Positions 1 to 7,338 of a DNA stretch of 24,601 bases are shown here, piece after piece. The stretch comes from Oscillospiraceae bacterium (lineage in GTDB: Bacteria; Bacillota; Clostridia; Oscillospirales; CAG-272): the NCBI GenBank assembly GCA_015065395.1, contig SVQJ01000005.1, forward strand, positions 1 to 24,601, given 5' to 3'. The notes below the pieces were generated by a model. That model was given only the letters and a program-made list of their open reading frames with translations. It made no database searches and was not told where the DNA came from. Numbering within the stretch: the stretch's first letter is position 1; each line of letters starts with the position of its first letter. The translations under genes were made by a program, and so were the position numbers.

Positions 1-247
1 AAAAACGAAATCTGCATCCTTCTCGACAGTCCGAAGCAGCTTGTCGATAACTTTATCGACAAGCTGCGCCAAAGCAGTGCTCTGCTTTGGCTTAGGCACC
101 CAAGGTGCCGTAACCTGAGAATAGAGAAGAGCACAAAAATGAGCTCGTTCATTTTTGTGCTCTTCTCTATTCTCAGGGCCTTTTTGCCTTTTCGCTGTCG
201 GTTGTCTTCTTAAAGTTCCTTTGGTTCTTTCCTTTCAAGGAAAGAAC
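1..247 (+). repeat. Multi-hairpin intergenic repeat, copy A (left end cut by window)
   Basis: A chain of palindromes with no coding potential. It starts inside the right arm of a hairpin that is complete in copy D (22609-22660). Next come a 12-bp stem at 38-65 (AGCTTGTCGATA and its complement), a 9-bp stem at 69-90 (CCAAAGCAG/CTGCTTTGG), a 6-bp stem at 95-109 (GGCACC/GGTGCC), and a perfect 28-bp stem with a 6-nt loop at 115-176. That stem is followed by GGCCTTTTTGCCTTTT, and a palindrome built on GTTCTTTCCTT lies at 224-247. Positions 62-247 match copy C (14450-14629, opposite strand) almost throughout. The long stem and its T-rich tail also occur as copy B (7259-7335). No transposase is present. 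It may be a palindromic mobile repeat or a structured 3'-end RNA; I do not recognise the family. Confidence 0.85.
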
Positions 248-294
248 AGAAAATCTCCTCTGCAACCGAATTTTCAATTATGCTTTCATTTTCA

Positions 295-322
295 TTGACA
301 AATTCCTGCAAAGAATTATAAT
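295..322 (+). promoter_or_regulatory. Sigma-A-type promoter of rarA
   Basis: TTGACA at 295-300 and TATAAT at 317-322 are both perfect hexamers separated by 16 bp. Transcription would start near 330, leaving a leader of about 95 nt before the rarA start codon. Seen directly; activity is inferred. Confidence 0.7.
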
Positions 323-423
323 AAATATGACAGACGAGCAACTCTAATTACCAAAGGCAAGGAGATATCCTGCCCCCTTTTTCCAAAAGCAGAGGAGCAA
401 GGGAAACAGAAAGGATTTTATAT

Positions 424-1647
424 ATGACGAATAACAAGCCCGCCGCAGACCGCCTGCGCCCCCGTTCCTTTGATGAAATGGCAGGCCAGGCACATCTTGT
501 GGGAAGGAACGGCGTTCTTCGGCGGATGTGCGAAAACGGACGTATATCCAGCATGATATTCTTCGGGCCTCCCGGTACGGGAAAAACCACCTGTGCCTCC
601 ATTATAGCCGAGAGCTCCGGAATGGAGCTGCGCAGGCTGAACGCCACCACCGCTTCCCTTGCAGATGTGAAGGCAGTTGCCTCGGAGACTGAGGGTGTTT
701 TCGGACAGGGCGGCATACTCCTTTATCTTGACGAGATCCAATATTTTAACAAAAAGCAGCAGCAATCCCTGCTCGAATACCTGGAGGACGGAAGGATAAC
801 TCTTATCGCCTCCACCACTGAAAACCCCTATTATTACATCTATGATGCCCTTCTTTCCCGATGCTGTGTTTTTGAATTCAAAAGCGTCAGTGCGGCTGAT
901 ATGCTTCCCCTCCTTTCACGCCATGCAGAGGTTCTTTGCAAGGACGGAGCAGACAAGGAAGCGCTCCGATACATCGCGGGCTGCGCCGCGGGAGATGTGC
1001 GCCGCGCGGTTACCCTGCTTGATTTTGCCGCATCACTCGGTGAGGGAAAAATCACAGAAGAGAGAGCAAGAGAGCTTCTCCCATCGATCATGGCAGGCTG
1101 CTTTGACAGAGACGGTGACGTTCACTACGATCTTCTTTCCTGCCTGCAGAAATCCATCCGCGGAAGCGATCCGGACGCCGCGGTTTTCTACCTTGCAAAG
1201 CTTTTGGAGGGAGGCGACCTGATCTCCCCCTGCAGACGTCTTATGGTCATCGCAAGCGAGGACATAGGTGCAGCCTACCCGATGGCGGCAGTCATAACCC
1301 GTGCCTGCGTCGAAAGCGCTAAGGAGCTTGGGCTCCCCGAAGCGCGCATCCCCTTGGCAAACGCCGCCGTTATGCTTGCTACCGCACCAAAATCCAATAC
1401 CGCCTACTGCGCCCTTGACAGCGCTGCCGCTGATATCCGAAACGGAATGGGTACCGATATCCCCTCTCATCTCAAAAGCCCTCTTTTCAAGGGATATAAA
1501 TACCCCCACGATTACCCCAACCGTTGGGTGGACCAGCAATATCTCCCCAACGACCTTAAGGGCAGAAGCTACTACAAATACGGTGAAAACAAAACCGAGC
1601 AGGCAGCCAAGTCCTACTGGGATAATATTAAAAAAAATAAAACGTAA
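424..1647 (+). CDS. rarA: Replication-associated recombination protein A (RarA/MgsA-type AAA+ ATPase)
   Basis: A cytoplasmic clamp-loader-like AAA+ ATPase of the RarA/MgsA/WRNIP1 family, which acts at stalled replication forks. The 407-residue length is normal for the family. Visible motifs are Walker A GPPGTGKT (residues 48-55), Walker B LYLDE (100-104) followed by the family-typical NKKQQ, sensor 1 STTEN (130-134) and an arginine-finger region LLSR (143-146). The C-terminal part has the expected MgsA tetramerisation region, including SEDIG and a late YKYPHDYP motif. The ATG at 424 follows an AAAGGA ribosome site near 410. It has its own promoter at 295 and a strong terminator at 1654, so it is monocistronic. 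The Walker B context has IQYFN where IHRFN is usual, a mild variation. Confidence 0.95.
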   Translation: MTNNKPAADRLRPRSFDEMAGQAHLVGRNGVLRRMCENGRISSMIFFGPPGTGKTTCASIIAESSGMELRRLNATTASLADVKAVASETEGVFGQGGILLYLDEIQYFNKKQQQSLLEYLEDGRITLIASTTENPYYYIYDALLSRCCVFEFKSVSAADMLPLLSRHAEVLCKDGADKEALRYIAGCAAGDVRRAVTLLDFAASLGEGKITEERARELLPSIMAGCFDRDGDVHYDLLSCLQKSIRGSDPDAAVFYLAKLLEGGDLISPCRRLMVIASEDIGAAYPMAAVITRACVESAKELGLPEARIPLANAAVMLATAPKSNTAYCALDSAAADIRNGMGTDIPSHLKSPLFKGYKYPHDYPNRWVDQQYLPNDLKGRSYYKYGENKTEQAAKSYWDNIKKNKT

Positions 1648-1653
1648 GAGTTC

Positions 1654-1693
1654 AGCTCTCGCTTCGTAAATCACCCGAAGCGAGAGCTTTTTC
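1654..1693 (+). terminator. Rho-independent terminator of rarA
   Basis: A 13-bp stem, AGCTCTCGCTTCG (1654-1666) pairing with CGAAGCGAGAGCT (1676-1688), is followed by TTTTCCT. It begins six bases after the rarA stop codon. Confidence 0.9.
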
Positions 1694-1735
1694 CTCTTGG
1701 AACAAATTTGCATAAGCTAATTTTGGCACTTGCTA

Positions 1736-1764
1736 TTGCTTTTTGTTACAAATTATTATATACT
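1736..1764 (+). promoter_or_regulatory. Putative promoter of the heptose/sugar operon
   Basis: TTGCTT (1736-1741), a 17-bp spacer and TATACT (1759-1764). It is the best sigma-A match in the gap between the rarA terminator and the first sugar gene. The -35 is weak and the site was found by eye. Confidence 0.5.
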
Positions 1765-1809
1765 GTTTATAAGAATCGAAACGTGGAATTATAAAGCGAA
1801 GGACGGTGA

Positions 1810-2511
1810 ATGCCAATGGCGGAAAACCAGACCAAAGAAGCAATGCTTTCTGAACATAAAACCATCGACACCGCCGAAAAAACAATAGTTTTCAAGCCCA
1901 AGCGGTTCTATACCACCGTTAAAAGAGTTGTCGATATACTCATCTCCTCCGTTGCCATCATCCTCCTCTCTCCCCTCTTTGCCATCCTCGCCATACTTAT
2001 AAAAATCGAGGACGGCGGCAATGTGATCCACAAAAGAGAATGCATTGGTAAAAAGAAAAACTATTATATGCTTAAATTCCGCACAATGGTTGTGGATGCA
2101 GATAATTATGAAAAATATTTTTCACCCGAACAGCTTGAACAGTACAAAAAAGAAATAAAGCTGGATAATGACCCCAGAATCACCAAAATGGGGCGTTTTT
2201 TGAGAAAAACCAGCCTTGACGAGTTGATGCAGCTTTTTAATATTTTCAAGGGCGAAATGTCCCTTGTCGGTCCCCGACCTGTAATTAAAGAAGAACTGGA
2301 GTTTTACGGAAAATACCGCGAGCTCCTTCTTTCGGTCCCCCCAGGCCTTACCGGGTATTGGCAGACCCATGGCAGAAGCAACAGTACATACGAAAGCGGC
2401 GAAAGACAACAGCTTGAGCTTTATTACGTTGAGCATCGCTCATTTGCACTCGATATAAAAATCTTATTTAAGACCGTAAAAGTCATACTGAAAGGAACAG
2501 GTGCTCAATGA
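1810..2511 (+). CDS. Priming sugar-phosphate transferase (bacterial sugar transferase, PglC/WbaP C-terminal type)
   Basis: Predicted to transfer a sugar 1-phosphate from a nucleotide sugar to undecaprenyl phosphate, the committing step of a surface glycan. It is a monotopic membrane enzyme with a cytoplasmic catalytic domain. One hydrophobic segment lies at residues 42-65, with a basic, hydrophilic extension before it. Diagnostic motifs of the family (PF02397) are KFRTM (89-93), DPR (121-123), the DE pair in TSLDEL (134-139), LVGPRP (152-157) and GLTGYWQ (179-185). The ATG at 1810 has AAGGA six bases upstream; a second ATG at 1816 is a possible alternative. It is the first gene of the operon, and its stop overlaps the next start by 4 nt (ATGA). 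The donor sugar cannot be read from sequence. It may be a hexose supplied through galE or, less usually, the heptose made by the neighbours. Confidence 0.9.
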   Translation: MPMAENQTKEAMLSEHKTIDTAEKTIVFKPKRFYTTVKRVVDILISSVAIILLSPLFAILAILIKIEDGGNVIHKRECIGKKKNYYMLKFRTMVVDADNYEKYFSPEQLEQYKKEIKLDNDPRITKMGRFLRKTSLDELMQLFNIFKGEMSLVGPRPVIKEELEFYGKYRELLLSVPPGLTGYWQTHGRSNSTYESGERQQLELYYVEHRSFALDIKILFKTVKVILKGTGAQ

Positions 2512-3209
2512 AAGCTTATCTGCTTGCGGCTGGGTTCGGTACCCGATTGAGACCGCTTACCGATACGATTCCCAAATGCTTGGTGCCCATCCACGGCCGC
2601 CCTATGCTTTCATGGTGGTTTGACCTTTTCAAAAAGCACGGTGTCACACAGGTGCTTGTCAACACACACTATCTGCACGAGCAGGTACGAGCATTCATAA
2701 AAGAATACAACAAAAAGGATACGGGTCTTACGGTTTTTGAAGCCTATGAGCCTACCCTGCTGGGAAGCGGCGGTACTATTCTCAATAACCGGGATTTTGT
2801 CAGCGGAGAAGAGGATTTCCTTATCTGCTACGCTGATAATCTTACCGACACCGACCTTTCTGCCTTTACAGGCTTTCACCGAGAAAACGGCGGCACGCTC
2901 ACAATGGCTCTTTTTCACACCAATCTGCCAAAGCAATGCGGTATTGCGGCTGTTGATGAAAACGGTCTGATAACCGAGTTTGTTGAAAAGTCCGAAAATC
3001 CAAAAAGCGACCTGGCAAACGCAGGAATGTACGTAGCAACACAGAAAATATTTGACTTTTTGGAAAACAAAGCCTTCCCCGTTGACTTCGGAAAGGATGT
3101 TCTCCCGAGCCTGGTAGGCAAGATGTACGGTTGGAACACCAACAGCTATATCATAGATATCGGAACGATGGAGAATTATGAAAAAGCTAATAAGGAGTGG
3201 TATTTATGA
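2508..3209 (+). CDS. hddC: Sugar-1-phosphate nucleotidyltransferase, probably HddC-like heptose-1-phosphate guanylyltransferase
   Basis: The Rossmann-like nucleotidyltransferase fold is shown by LAAGFGTRLRPLT (residues 6-18) with K23 in PKCL, a substrate loop LGSGGT (85-90) and the metal-binding aspartate D110 in YADN. At 233 residues it is a short, single-domain form without a hexapeptide tail, as in HddC and short mannose-1-phosphate guanylyltransferases. The HddC assignment rests on context: hddA, gmhB and gmhA follow, and GDP-heptose synthesis needs exactly this step. From sequence alone it could equally be a mannose- or glucose-1-phosphate nucleotidyltransferase. The start overlaps the previous stop and the stop overlaps the next start, so translation is probably coupled. 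Confidence 0.8.
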   Translation: MKAYLLAAGFGTRLRPLTDTIPKCLVPIHGRPMLSWWFDLFKKHGVTQVLVNTHYLHEQVRAFIKEYNKKDTGLTVFEAYEPTLLGSGGTILNNRDFVSGEEDFLICYADNLTDTDLSAFTGFHRENGGTLTMALFHTNLPKQCGIAAVDENGLITEFVEKSENPKSDLANAGMYVATQKIFDFLENKAFPVDFGKDVLPSLVGKMYGWNTNSYIIDIGTMENYEKANKEWYL

Positions 3210-4174
3210 TCATAACAAAAACACCCCTGAGAATCAGCTTCACCGGAGGAGGCACAGACCTTCCCGACTATTACTTGAAAAACGGCGGAGCCGTTGTAAG
3301 CTCCGGTATAAATAAATATATTTACATCACCGTTAATAAAAAATTCGACAATAAGATCCGTGTCAGCTACTCAAAGACCGAGATCGTAAACGAAGTTTGT
3401 GAGCTTCATCACGAGCTTGCCCGTGAGTGCCTGAAGCTTGTAGGCATTAAAGGTGGTATAGAGATAACCTCAATATCTGATATCCCCTCGGGAACCGGTC
3501 TCGGATCTTCAAGCGCTTTCACAGTGGGACTTCTCAATGCCCTTTATACATACGCCGGCTACCGCTCCTCCGCAAAGGAGCTGGCTGAGCAGGCCTGCGA
3601 GATCGAAATAAACATACTGAAGCACCCCATAGGTAAGCAGGATCAGTATGCGGCAGCATACGGCGGAACAAATTATTTCGTCTTCAATGCAGACGGAACC
3701 GTTATCCGCAAAAAGATCTATCTTGACGATTCCAGCGCAAGAAGAATGCGCCAGAAGCTTGTGCTTTTATATACCGGTATACGAAGAAGCGCAGACGGTG
3801 TTCTTAATGAACAGAAGCGGAACACAGATGCAAAGCTGGATACCCTGAAATTCATGAAGACACAGGCAGAGGATATGTACACAGAGCTTATAGCCAACGG
3901 CTTTAACGAAAGCTTCGGAAAATTTCTCCACGAGGGTTGGCTGAAAAAGCAATCCCTCGCCTCAGGCATAAGTAACAGCGCGATCAATGAATTTTACGAA
4001 AAAGCTCTCGATGCCGGAGCAGTAGGAGGTAAGCTTTTGGGCGCCGGAGGCGGCGGTTTCCTTCTTTTCTACTGCGACGAGCAGTACCAGGATGCCCTGG
4101 AGCAGGCTGTGGGGCTTCGCCGCTTGGATTTCCATGTGTCACCTAACGGAAGCAGGGTGGTATTCATTGCATAA
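3206..4174 (+). CDS. hddA: D-glycero-alpha-D-manno-heptose 7-phosphate kinase (GHMP kinase)
   Basis: Phosphorylates heptose 7-phosphate at C1 to the alpha-1,7-bisphosphate, the step that commits to the GDP rather than the ADP branch. The start at 3206 (ATG) is preferred over an in-frame GTG at 3197, because it gives a 4-nt ATGA overlap with hddC and sits nine bases after TAAGGA. The product is 322 residues, normal for HddA. GHMP signatures seen are KTPLRISFTGGGTD near the N terminus (residues 5-18), the ATP loop PSGTGLGSSSA (94-104), a conserved GKQDQY segment (about 143-148) and the C-terminal GGKLLGAGGGG (about 275-285). The family also includes fucokinase-like enzymes, but the gmhA/gmhB neighbours favour heptose. 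Confidence 0.9.
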   Translation: MIITKTPLRISFTGGGTDLPDYYLKNGGAVVSSGINKYIYITVNKKFDNKIRVSYSKTEIVNEVCELHHELARECLKLVGIKGGIEITSISDIPSGTGLGSSSAFTVGLLNALYTYAGYRSSAKELAEQACEIEINILKHPIGKQDQYAAAYGGTNYFVFNADGTVIRKKIYLDDSSARRMRQKLVLLYTGIRRSADGVLNEQKRNTDAKLDTLKFMKTQAEDMYTELIANGFNESFGKFLHEGWLKKQSLASGISNSAINEFYEKALDAGAVGGKLLGAGGGGFLLFYCDEQYQDALEQAVGLRRLDFHVSPNGSRVVFIA

Positions 4175-4664
4175 GGTTGCATTTCTTGACAGAGACGGCT
4201 TGATAAACGTGCGTGCCGCAGAGCACGACTATATCAAAAATCGATCGGAGTTTGCTTTCCTCCCCGGAGCTTGCGAAGCTATACGTCTCCTTAACGAAAA
4301 TGAATATCTCGTTATAATTGTTACAAACCAAAGGGGAATTGCCCGCAAAATAATGACTGTTGAAGATCTTGAAAGCATCCATGCCTATATGAACGTATGC
4401 CTTAATGAGCATGGTGCCCATACGGACGCTGTCTATGTATGCCCACATGATAACGGTGAGTGTAATTGCAGAAAGCCCGATATTGGCTTGTTCTTGCAGG
4501 CTCAGAGGGATTTTCCCATAGATAAGAGCCGATCCTTCATGATCGGTGACAGCCAAAGCGACGTTGACGCCGGAGAGCGATATGGGATCCGTTCCTATAA
4601 AACGCAGGATCTACTTACGACGGTGCAAAGGATCCTTTCAGAAGAACAAACGAAAAGGAAATAA
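4167..4664 (+). CDS. gmhB: D-glycero-D-manno-heptose 1,7-bisphosphate 7-phosphatase (HAD-IIIA), TTG start
   Basis: Removes the 7-phosphate from heptose bisphosphate. The HAD nucleophile and acid/base are D8 and D10 in FLDRDG; TNQ (53-55) is motif II, and K103 with IGDS (D128) and D132 give motifs III and IV. The family's zinc loop is intact (C92, H94, C99, C101 in CPHDNGECNC), which separates GmhB from generic HAD enzymes. The start is inferred: the frame stays open upstream to an ATG at 4092, but that would add 25 residues of hddA-overlapping sequence with no resemblance to GmhB. A TTG at 4167, seven bases after AGGGTGG, yields the canonical N terminus with the first aspartate at residue 8, and overlaps hddA by 8 nt. 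Length is 165 residues. Confidence 0.88.
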   Translation: MHKVAFLDRDGLINVRAAEHDYIKNRSEFAFLPGACEAIRLLNENEYLVIIVTNQRGIARKIMTVEDLESIHAYMNVCLNEHGAHTDAVYVCPHDNGECNCRKPDIGLFLQAQRDFPIDKSRSFMIGDSQSDVDAGERYGIRSYKTQDLLTTVQRILSEEQTKRK

Positions 4665-4669
4665 CCATT

Positions 4670-5641
4670 ATGAAAGTTCTCATAACAGGCGGAGCAGGCT
4701 ACATCGGAAGCCATACAAATATGCTCCTTAATTCAAAGGGCGTGGAGACTGTGGTCATAGATGATCTGAGCGATGGTCATGAGCAAGCAGTCGTCTGCGG
4801 AAAATTTATAAAAGGCGATTTCGGTGACTGTAGCCTTGTCGATAAGATTATGAAAGAGGAAAAGGTGGATGCGGTCATTCATTTCGCCGCATTTGCCTCC
4901 GTTCCCGACTCGGTAAAGCGTCCTTCCCGATACTACCGTAACAACGTTAGCAAAATGCAAAACCTTTTGGATATGTGCGTTGAAAACAAAATAAAATATT
5001 TCGTTTTCTCTTCCTCCGCTGCAACCTTCGGTTCTCCTGTCTATACCCCTATGGACGAGCTCCATCCCCAGGAACCCATCAATCCTTACGGAATGACAAA
5101 GCTTATCGGAGAAAAGCTGCTTGCGGATTATGAAAGGGCTTATGGCCTCAGATACTGCGCATTCCGCTATTTCTGTGCCGCAGGTGACTCCAAGGACAGC
5201 ATCATAGGAGAAGCTCACAACCCCGAGACACATCTCATCCCCGTCATGATCAAGGCTGCTGTCAGCAACAAGCCCTTCAGTGTTTTCGGAACGGATTATG
5301 ATACCCGTGACGGTAGCTGCATCCGTGATTTTATCCACGTTCTCGACCTTGCCGAGGCACACTTTTTAGGACTTAAATACATAATGGAAAACGATACATC
5401 CGACAACTTCAATTTGGGAAGCAATACCGGCTTTACGGTCCTGGAGATGATAAAGGCTCTTGAAAAGGTAACCGGCAAAAGTGTTCCCTATGTTCTTGCA
5501 GATCGCCGCGAGGGTGATCCCGCATCCTTGGTCGCTTCCAATGAGAAGGCCAGAAAAGTGTTAGGGTGGAATCCCGTTCACAGCTCCATAGAAGAGATCC
5601 TTCTTGATGCATGGAATTGGGAAAACAAAAGAAAATACTGA
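4670..5641 (+). CDS. galE: UDP-glucose/GlcNAc 4-epimerase-like SDR enzyme
   Basis: Interconverts UDP-glucose and UDP-galactose, or the N-acetyl forms. It is an extended SDR with the NAD loop GGAGYIG (residues 7-13), HFAA (71-74), the catalytic serine in SSSAATFG (114-121), and the YxxxK pair Y140/K144. HNPETHLIP and RDFIHVLDLAEAH are GalE-typical, and 323 residues is normal. One oddity: the usual RYFN (or FNxAG) active-site asparagine is a cysteine here (C169 in RYFCAAG), read directly from a TGT codon. That residue contacts the substrate in characterised GalE proteins, so specificity may differ. The gene starts 5 nt after gmhB, with GGAAATAACC upstream, and lies inside the heptose operon. 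Confidence 0.9.
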   Translation: MKVLITGGAGYIGSHTNMLLNSKGVETVVIDDLSDGHEQAVVCGKFIKGDFGDCSLVDKIMKEEKVDAVIHFAAFASVPDSVKRPSRYYRNNVSKMQNLLDMCVENKIKYFVFSSSAATFGSPVYTPMDELHPQEPINPYGMTKLIGEKLLADYERAYGLRYCAFRYFCAAGDSKDSIIGEAHNPETHLIPVMIKAAVSNKPFSVFGTDYDTRDGSCIRDFIHVLDLAEAHFLGLKYIMENDTSDNFNLGSNTGFTVLEMIKALEKVTGKSVPYVLADRREGDPASLVASNEKARKVLGWNPVHSSIEEILLDAWNWENKRKY

Positions 5642-5654
5642 TAGGTAACGTAAC

Positions 5655-6227
5655 ATGACAGATTTTACATCGGCTATGCAAAAATACCTGGATGCTGAAA
5701 TACAGGTGCTTCGCTCTCTTGATCTTTGCGAGATAAACCGAGCGGTTAATGCGATCGTCGACGCAAGAAACCGCGGCGGCACGATATACACGATGGGTAA
5801 TGGCGGAAGCAGTGCAACTGCCAGCCACATGGTATGCGATTTTTCCAAGGGCATATATGAGAATATCGGCGGAAAAAAATTTTCATTCCATTGCCTTTCA
5901 GATAATGTACCGATGATCTCAGCCATCGCAAACGATATCGGCTACGATGATATTTTCAGCTTTCAATTAAAGGACCTGCTTACCCCAAATGACCTTGTTA
6001 TTGCCATTTCCGGGAGCGGCAATTCCGAAAATATAATAAAGGCTGTACAGTACGCAAAGGATATCGGTGCCGTCGTTATTGGTATCACCGGCTTCTCCGG
6101 GGGCAGGCTTCGACATCTTTGCGATTATTCCATGCACGCTGACATTGACGATATGCAGATCGCAGAGGATGTTCACATGATCTTTGACCATCTGATAATG
6201 CGTATTCTCTCCGAATCCGATATTTAA
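5655..6227 (+). CDS. gmhA: Sedoheptulose 7-phosphate isomerase (phosphoheptose isomerase)
   Basis: Converts sedoheptulose 7-phosphate to D-glycero-D-manno-heptose 7-phosphate, the entry step of the pathway. It is a SIS-domain protein of 190 residues, typical for GmhA. GNGGSS (48-53), with H58 and D62 in SHMVCDFSKG, is the GmhA substrate loop. SGSGNSEN (119-126) binds phosphate, and E171/H174 in AEDVHMIFDHL match the catalytic pair near the C terminus. It is the last gene of the operon, 13 nt after galE, and is followed by a strong terminator. All four GDP-heptose enzymes are therefore encoded together. Confidence 0.92.
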   Translation: MTDFTSAMQKYLDAEIQVLRSLDLCEINRAVNAIVDARNRGGTIYTMGNGGSSATASHMVCDFSKGIYENIGGKKFSFHCLSDNVPMISAIANDIGYDDIFSFQLKDLLTPNDLVIAISGSGNSENIIKAVQYAKDIGAVVIGITGFSGGRLRHLCDYSMHADIDDMQIAEDVHMIFDHLIMRILSESDI

Positions 6228-6230
6228 CTC

Positions 6231-6277
6231 AAAAAGGACTGCTAAAGCAAATCTTGTGCTTTCATCAGTCCTTTTTT
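6231..6277 (+). terminator. Rho-independent terminator of the heptose operon
   Basis: AAAAAGGACTG (6231-6241) pairs with CAGTCCTTTTTT (6266-6277). A nested stem AAAGCA/TGCTTT supports the fold. It lies directly after the gmhA stop. Confidence 0.9.
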
Positions 6278-6332
6278 ATTCACAAATCAAAGTTTGCCGC
6301 CGCCTTTATTATAAACATTTAAAAAAGCCAAA

Positions 6333-6361
6333 TTGACTTGACAGCTTCTTTGATGTATAAT
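6333..6361 (+). promoter_or_regulatory. Promoter of the esterase gene
   Basis: TTGACT (6333-6338), a 17-bp spacer and TATAAT (6356-6361), about 38 nt before the start codon. An alternative TTGACA at 6338 would leave only 12 bp and is less likely. Confidence 0.7.
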
Positions 6362-6398
6362 AATAATATATAAACCTGTATTCGGAAGGAACCGCACT

Positions 6399-7163
6399 AT
6401 GGCTCTTATAAATCTCAAATTCTTCAGCGAGGCACTCGGAATGAATACCGAAGCCATCGTTATAATGCCCCAAAAAGGAAATTACGGCGAGATCGGTGTG
6501 GACAGCAACGTGAAGGCAGGTCCCTACAAGTGCCTTTATCTTCTTCACGGTCTGAGCGATGACCACACTATATGGATGCGCAGAACCTCTATAGAAAGAT
6601 ACGCCGCATATTACGGCATCTGCGTGGTGATGCCCCGAGGAGATAAAAGCTTTTACACCGATATGAAATACGGCATGGCATATTATACTCATATCGCAAA
6701 GGAATTACCAAAGGTCATCCGTGAATACTTCAATGTTTCGGACCGCCGCGAGGACAATTTCATTGCAGGCCTTTCAATGGGAGGCTACGGTGCCTTGAAG
6801 ATCGCCCTTCGTGAGTGCCAAAGCTTCTGCGCCGCCGCGGCCCTCTCCCCCTGCGGAGATATTAAAGCGGTGGGCGGCTTTGACGACGTTATGCGGCCTA
6901 TTTTCGGCGACGACTTCTCGGTACCCGCCGAGGATGATCTTCTCTGTCTTGCAGATGCAAAAAGAGGCGACCCCGACCGCCCCAAGATCTTCATCGGCAT
7001 CGGCACCGAGGATTTCCTATATGAAAACATAAAGCCGCTTCGGGAAAAGCTCTCCTCGGATTATGATTTCACGTACAGAGAAGGCCCCGGAGGCCACTCC
7101 TGGGAATTTTGGGATGAATATATAAAGCACGTTCTTTGGTGGATGTTCGGCAACAACGGCTGA
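6399..7163 (+). CDS. Alpha/beta-hydrolase esterase, EstA/FrmB family
   Basis: A serine esterase of the putative-esterase family (PF00756), which includes tributyrin esterase EstA and S-formylglutathione hydrolase. The oxyanion region is LLHGLSDD (residues 48-55). The nucleophile is S126 in GLSMGGYG, the acid is probably D205 in GTEDF, and the base is H233 in GGHSWEFW. At 254 residues it is family length. No signal peptide is seen, so it should act in the cytoplasm. AAGGA lies eight bases before the ATG. It stands alone with its own promoter. The substrate is unknown; it may be acyl groups on oligosaccharides or a small ester. Confidence 0.88.
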   Translation: MALINLKFFSEALGMNTEAIVIMPQKGNYGEIGVDSNVKAGPYKCLYLLHGLSDDHTIWMRRTSIERYAAYYGICVVMPRGDKSFYTDMKYGMAYYTHIAKELPKVIREYFNVSDRREDNFIAGLSMGGYGALKIALRECQSFCAAAALSPCGDIKAVGGFDDVMRPIFGDDFSVPAEDDLLCLADAKRGDPDRPKIFIGIGTEDFLYENIKPLREKLSSDYDFTYREGPGGHSWEFWDEYIKHVLWWMFGNNG

Positions 7164-7195
7164 TTTTTTATCCAAGGAAGCCTCATCACTTACAG

Positions 7196-7226
7196 ACGTA
7201 TTTTCGGGTCAACGCCCGAAATACGT
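7196..7226 (+). other. Intergenic stem-loop after the esterase
   Basis: ACGTATTTTCGGG (7196-7208) pairs with CCCGAAATACGT (7215-7226), with one bulged T. There is no following T-run, so it is not a classical terminator. It may act as a 3' stabilising hairpin. Confidence 0.5.
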
Positions 7227-7258
7227 GAAACGGTAATAATGCTTTTTGCTAAGATGAC

Positions 7259-7335
7259 CTAAAAGAGAAAAGAGCACAAAATGAGTTTCTTCATTTTGTG
7301 CTCTTTTCTCTTTTAGGGCCTTTTGCCTTTTAGCT
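7259..7335 (+). repeat. Long-hairpin repeat, copy B
   Basis: A perfect 26-bp stem (7259-7284 with 7291-7316) and a 6-nt loop are followed by GGCCTTTTGCCTTTTAGCT. The loop-proximal part, GCACAAAATGA-N6-TCATTTTGTGC, and the tail match copies A and C, while the outer stem differs with both arms changed together. The accompanying small hairpins of A and C are absent. It lies sense-oriented downstream of the esterase and convergent to the GH38 gene, so it may serve as that locus's transcription end. Confidence 0.8.
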
Positions 7336-7338
7336 CCC

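Noticed and set aside
1033..1713. Minus-strand open frame of 226 codons
   Set aside because: Antisense to rarA and running through its terminator; no domain similarity.
4733..5362. Minus-strand open frame of 209 codons
   Set aside because: It is antisense to galE and is explained by codon bias of that gene.
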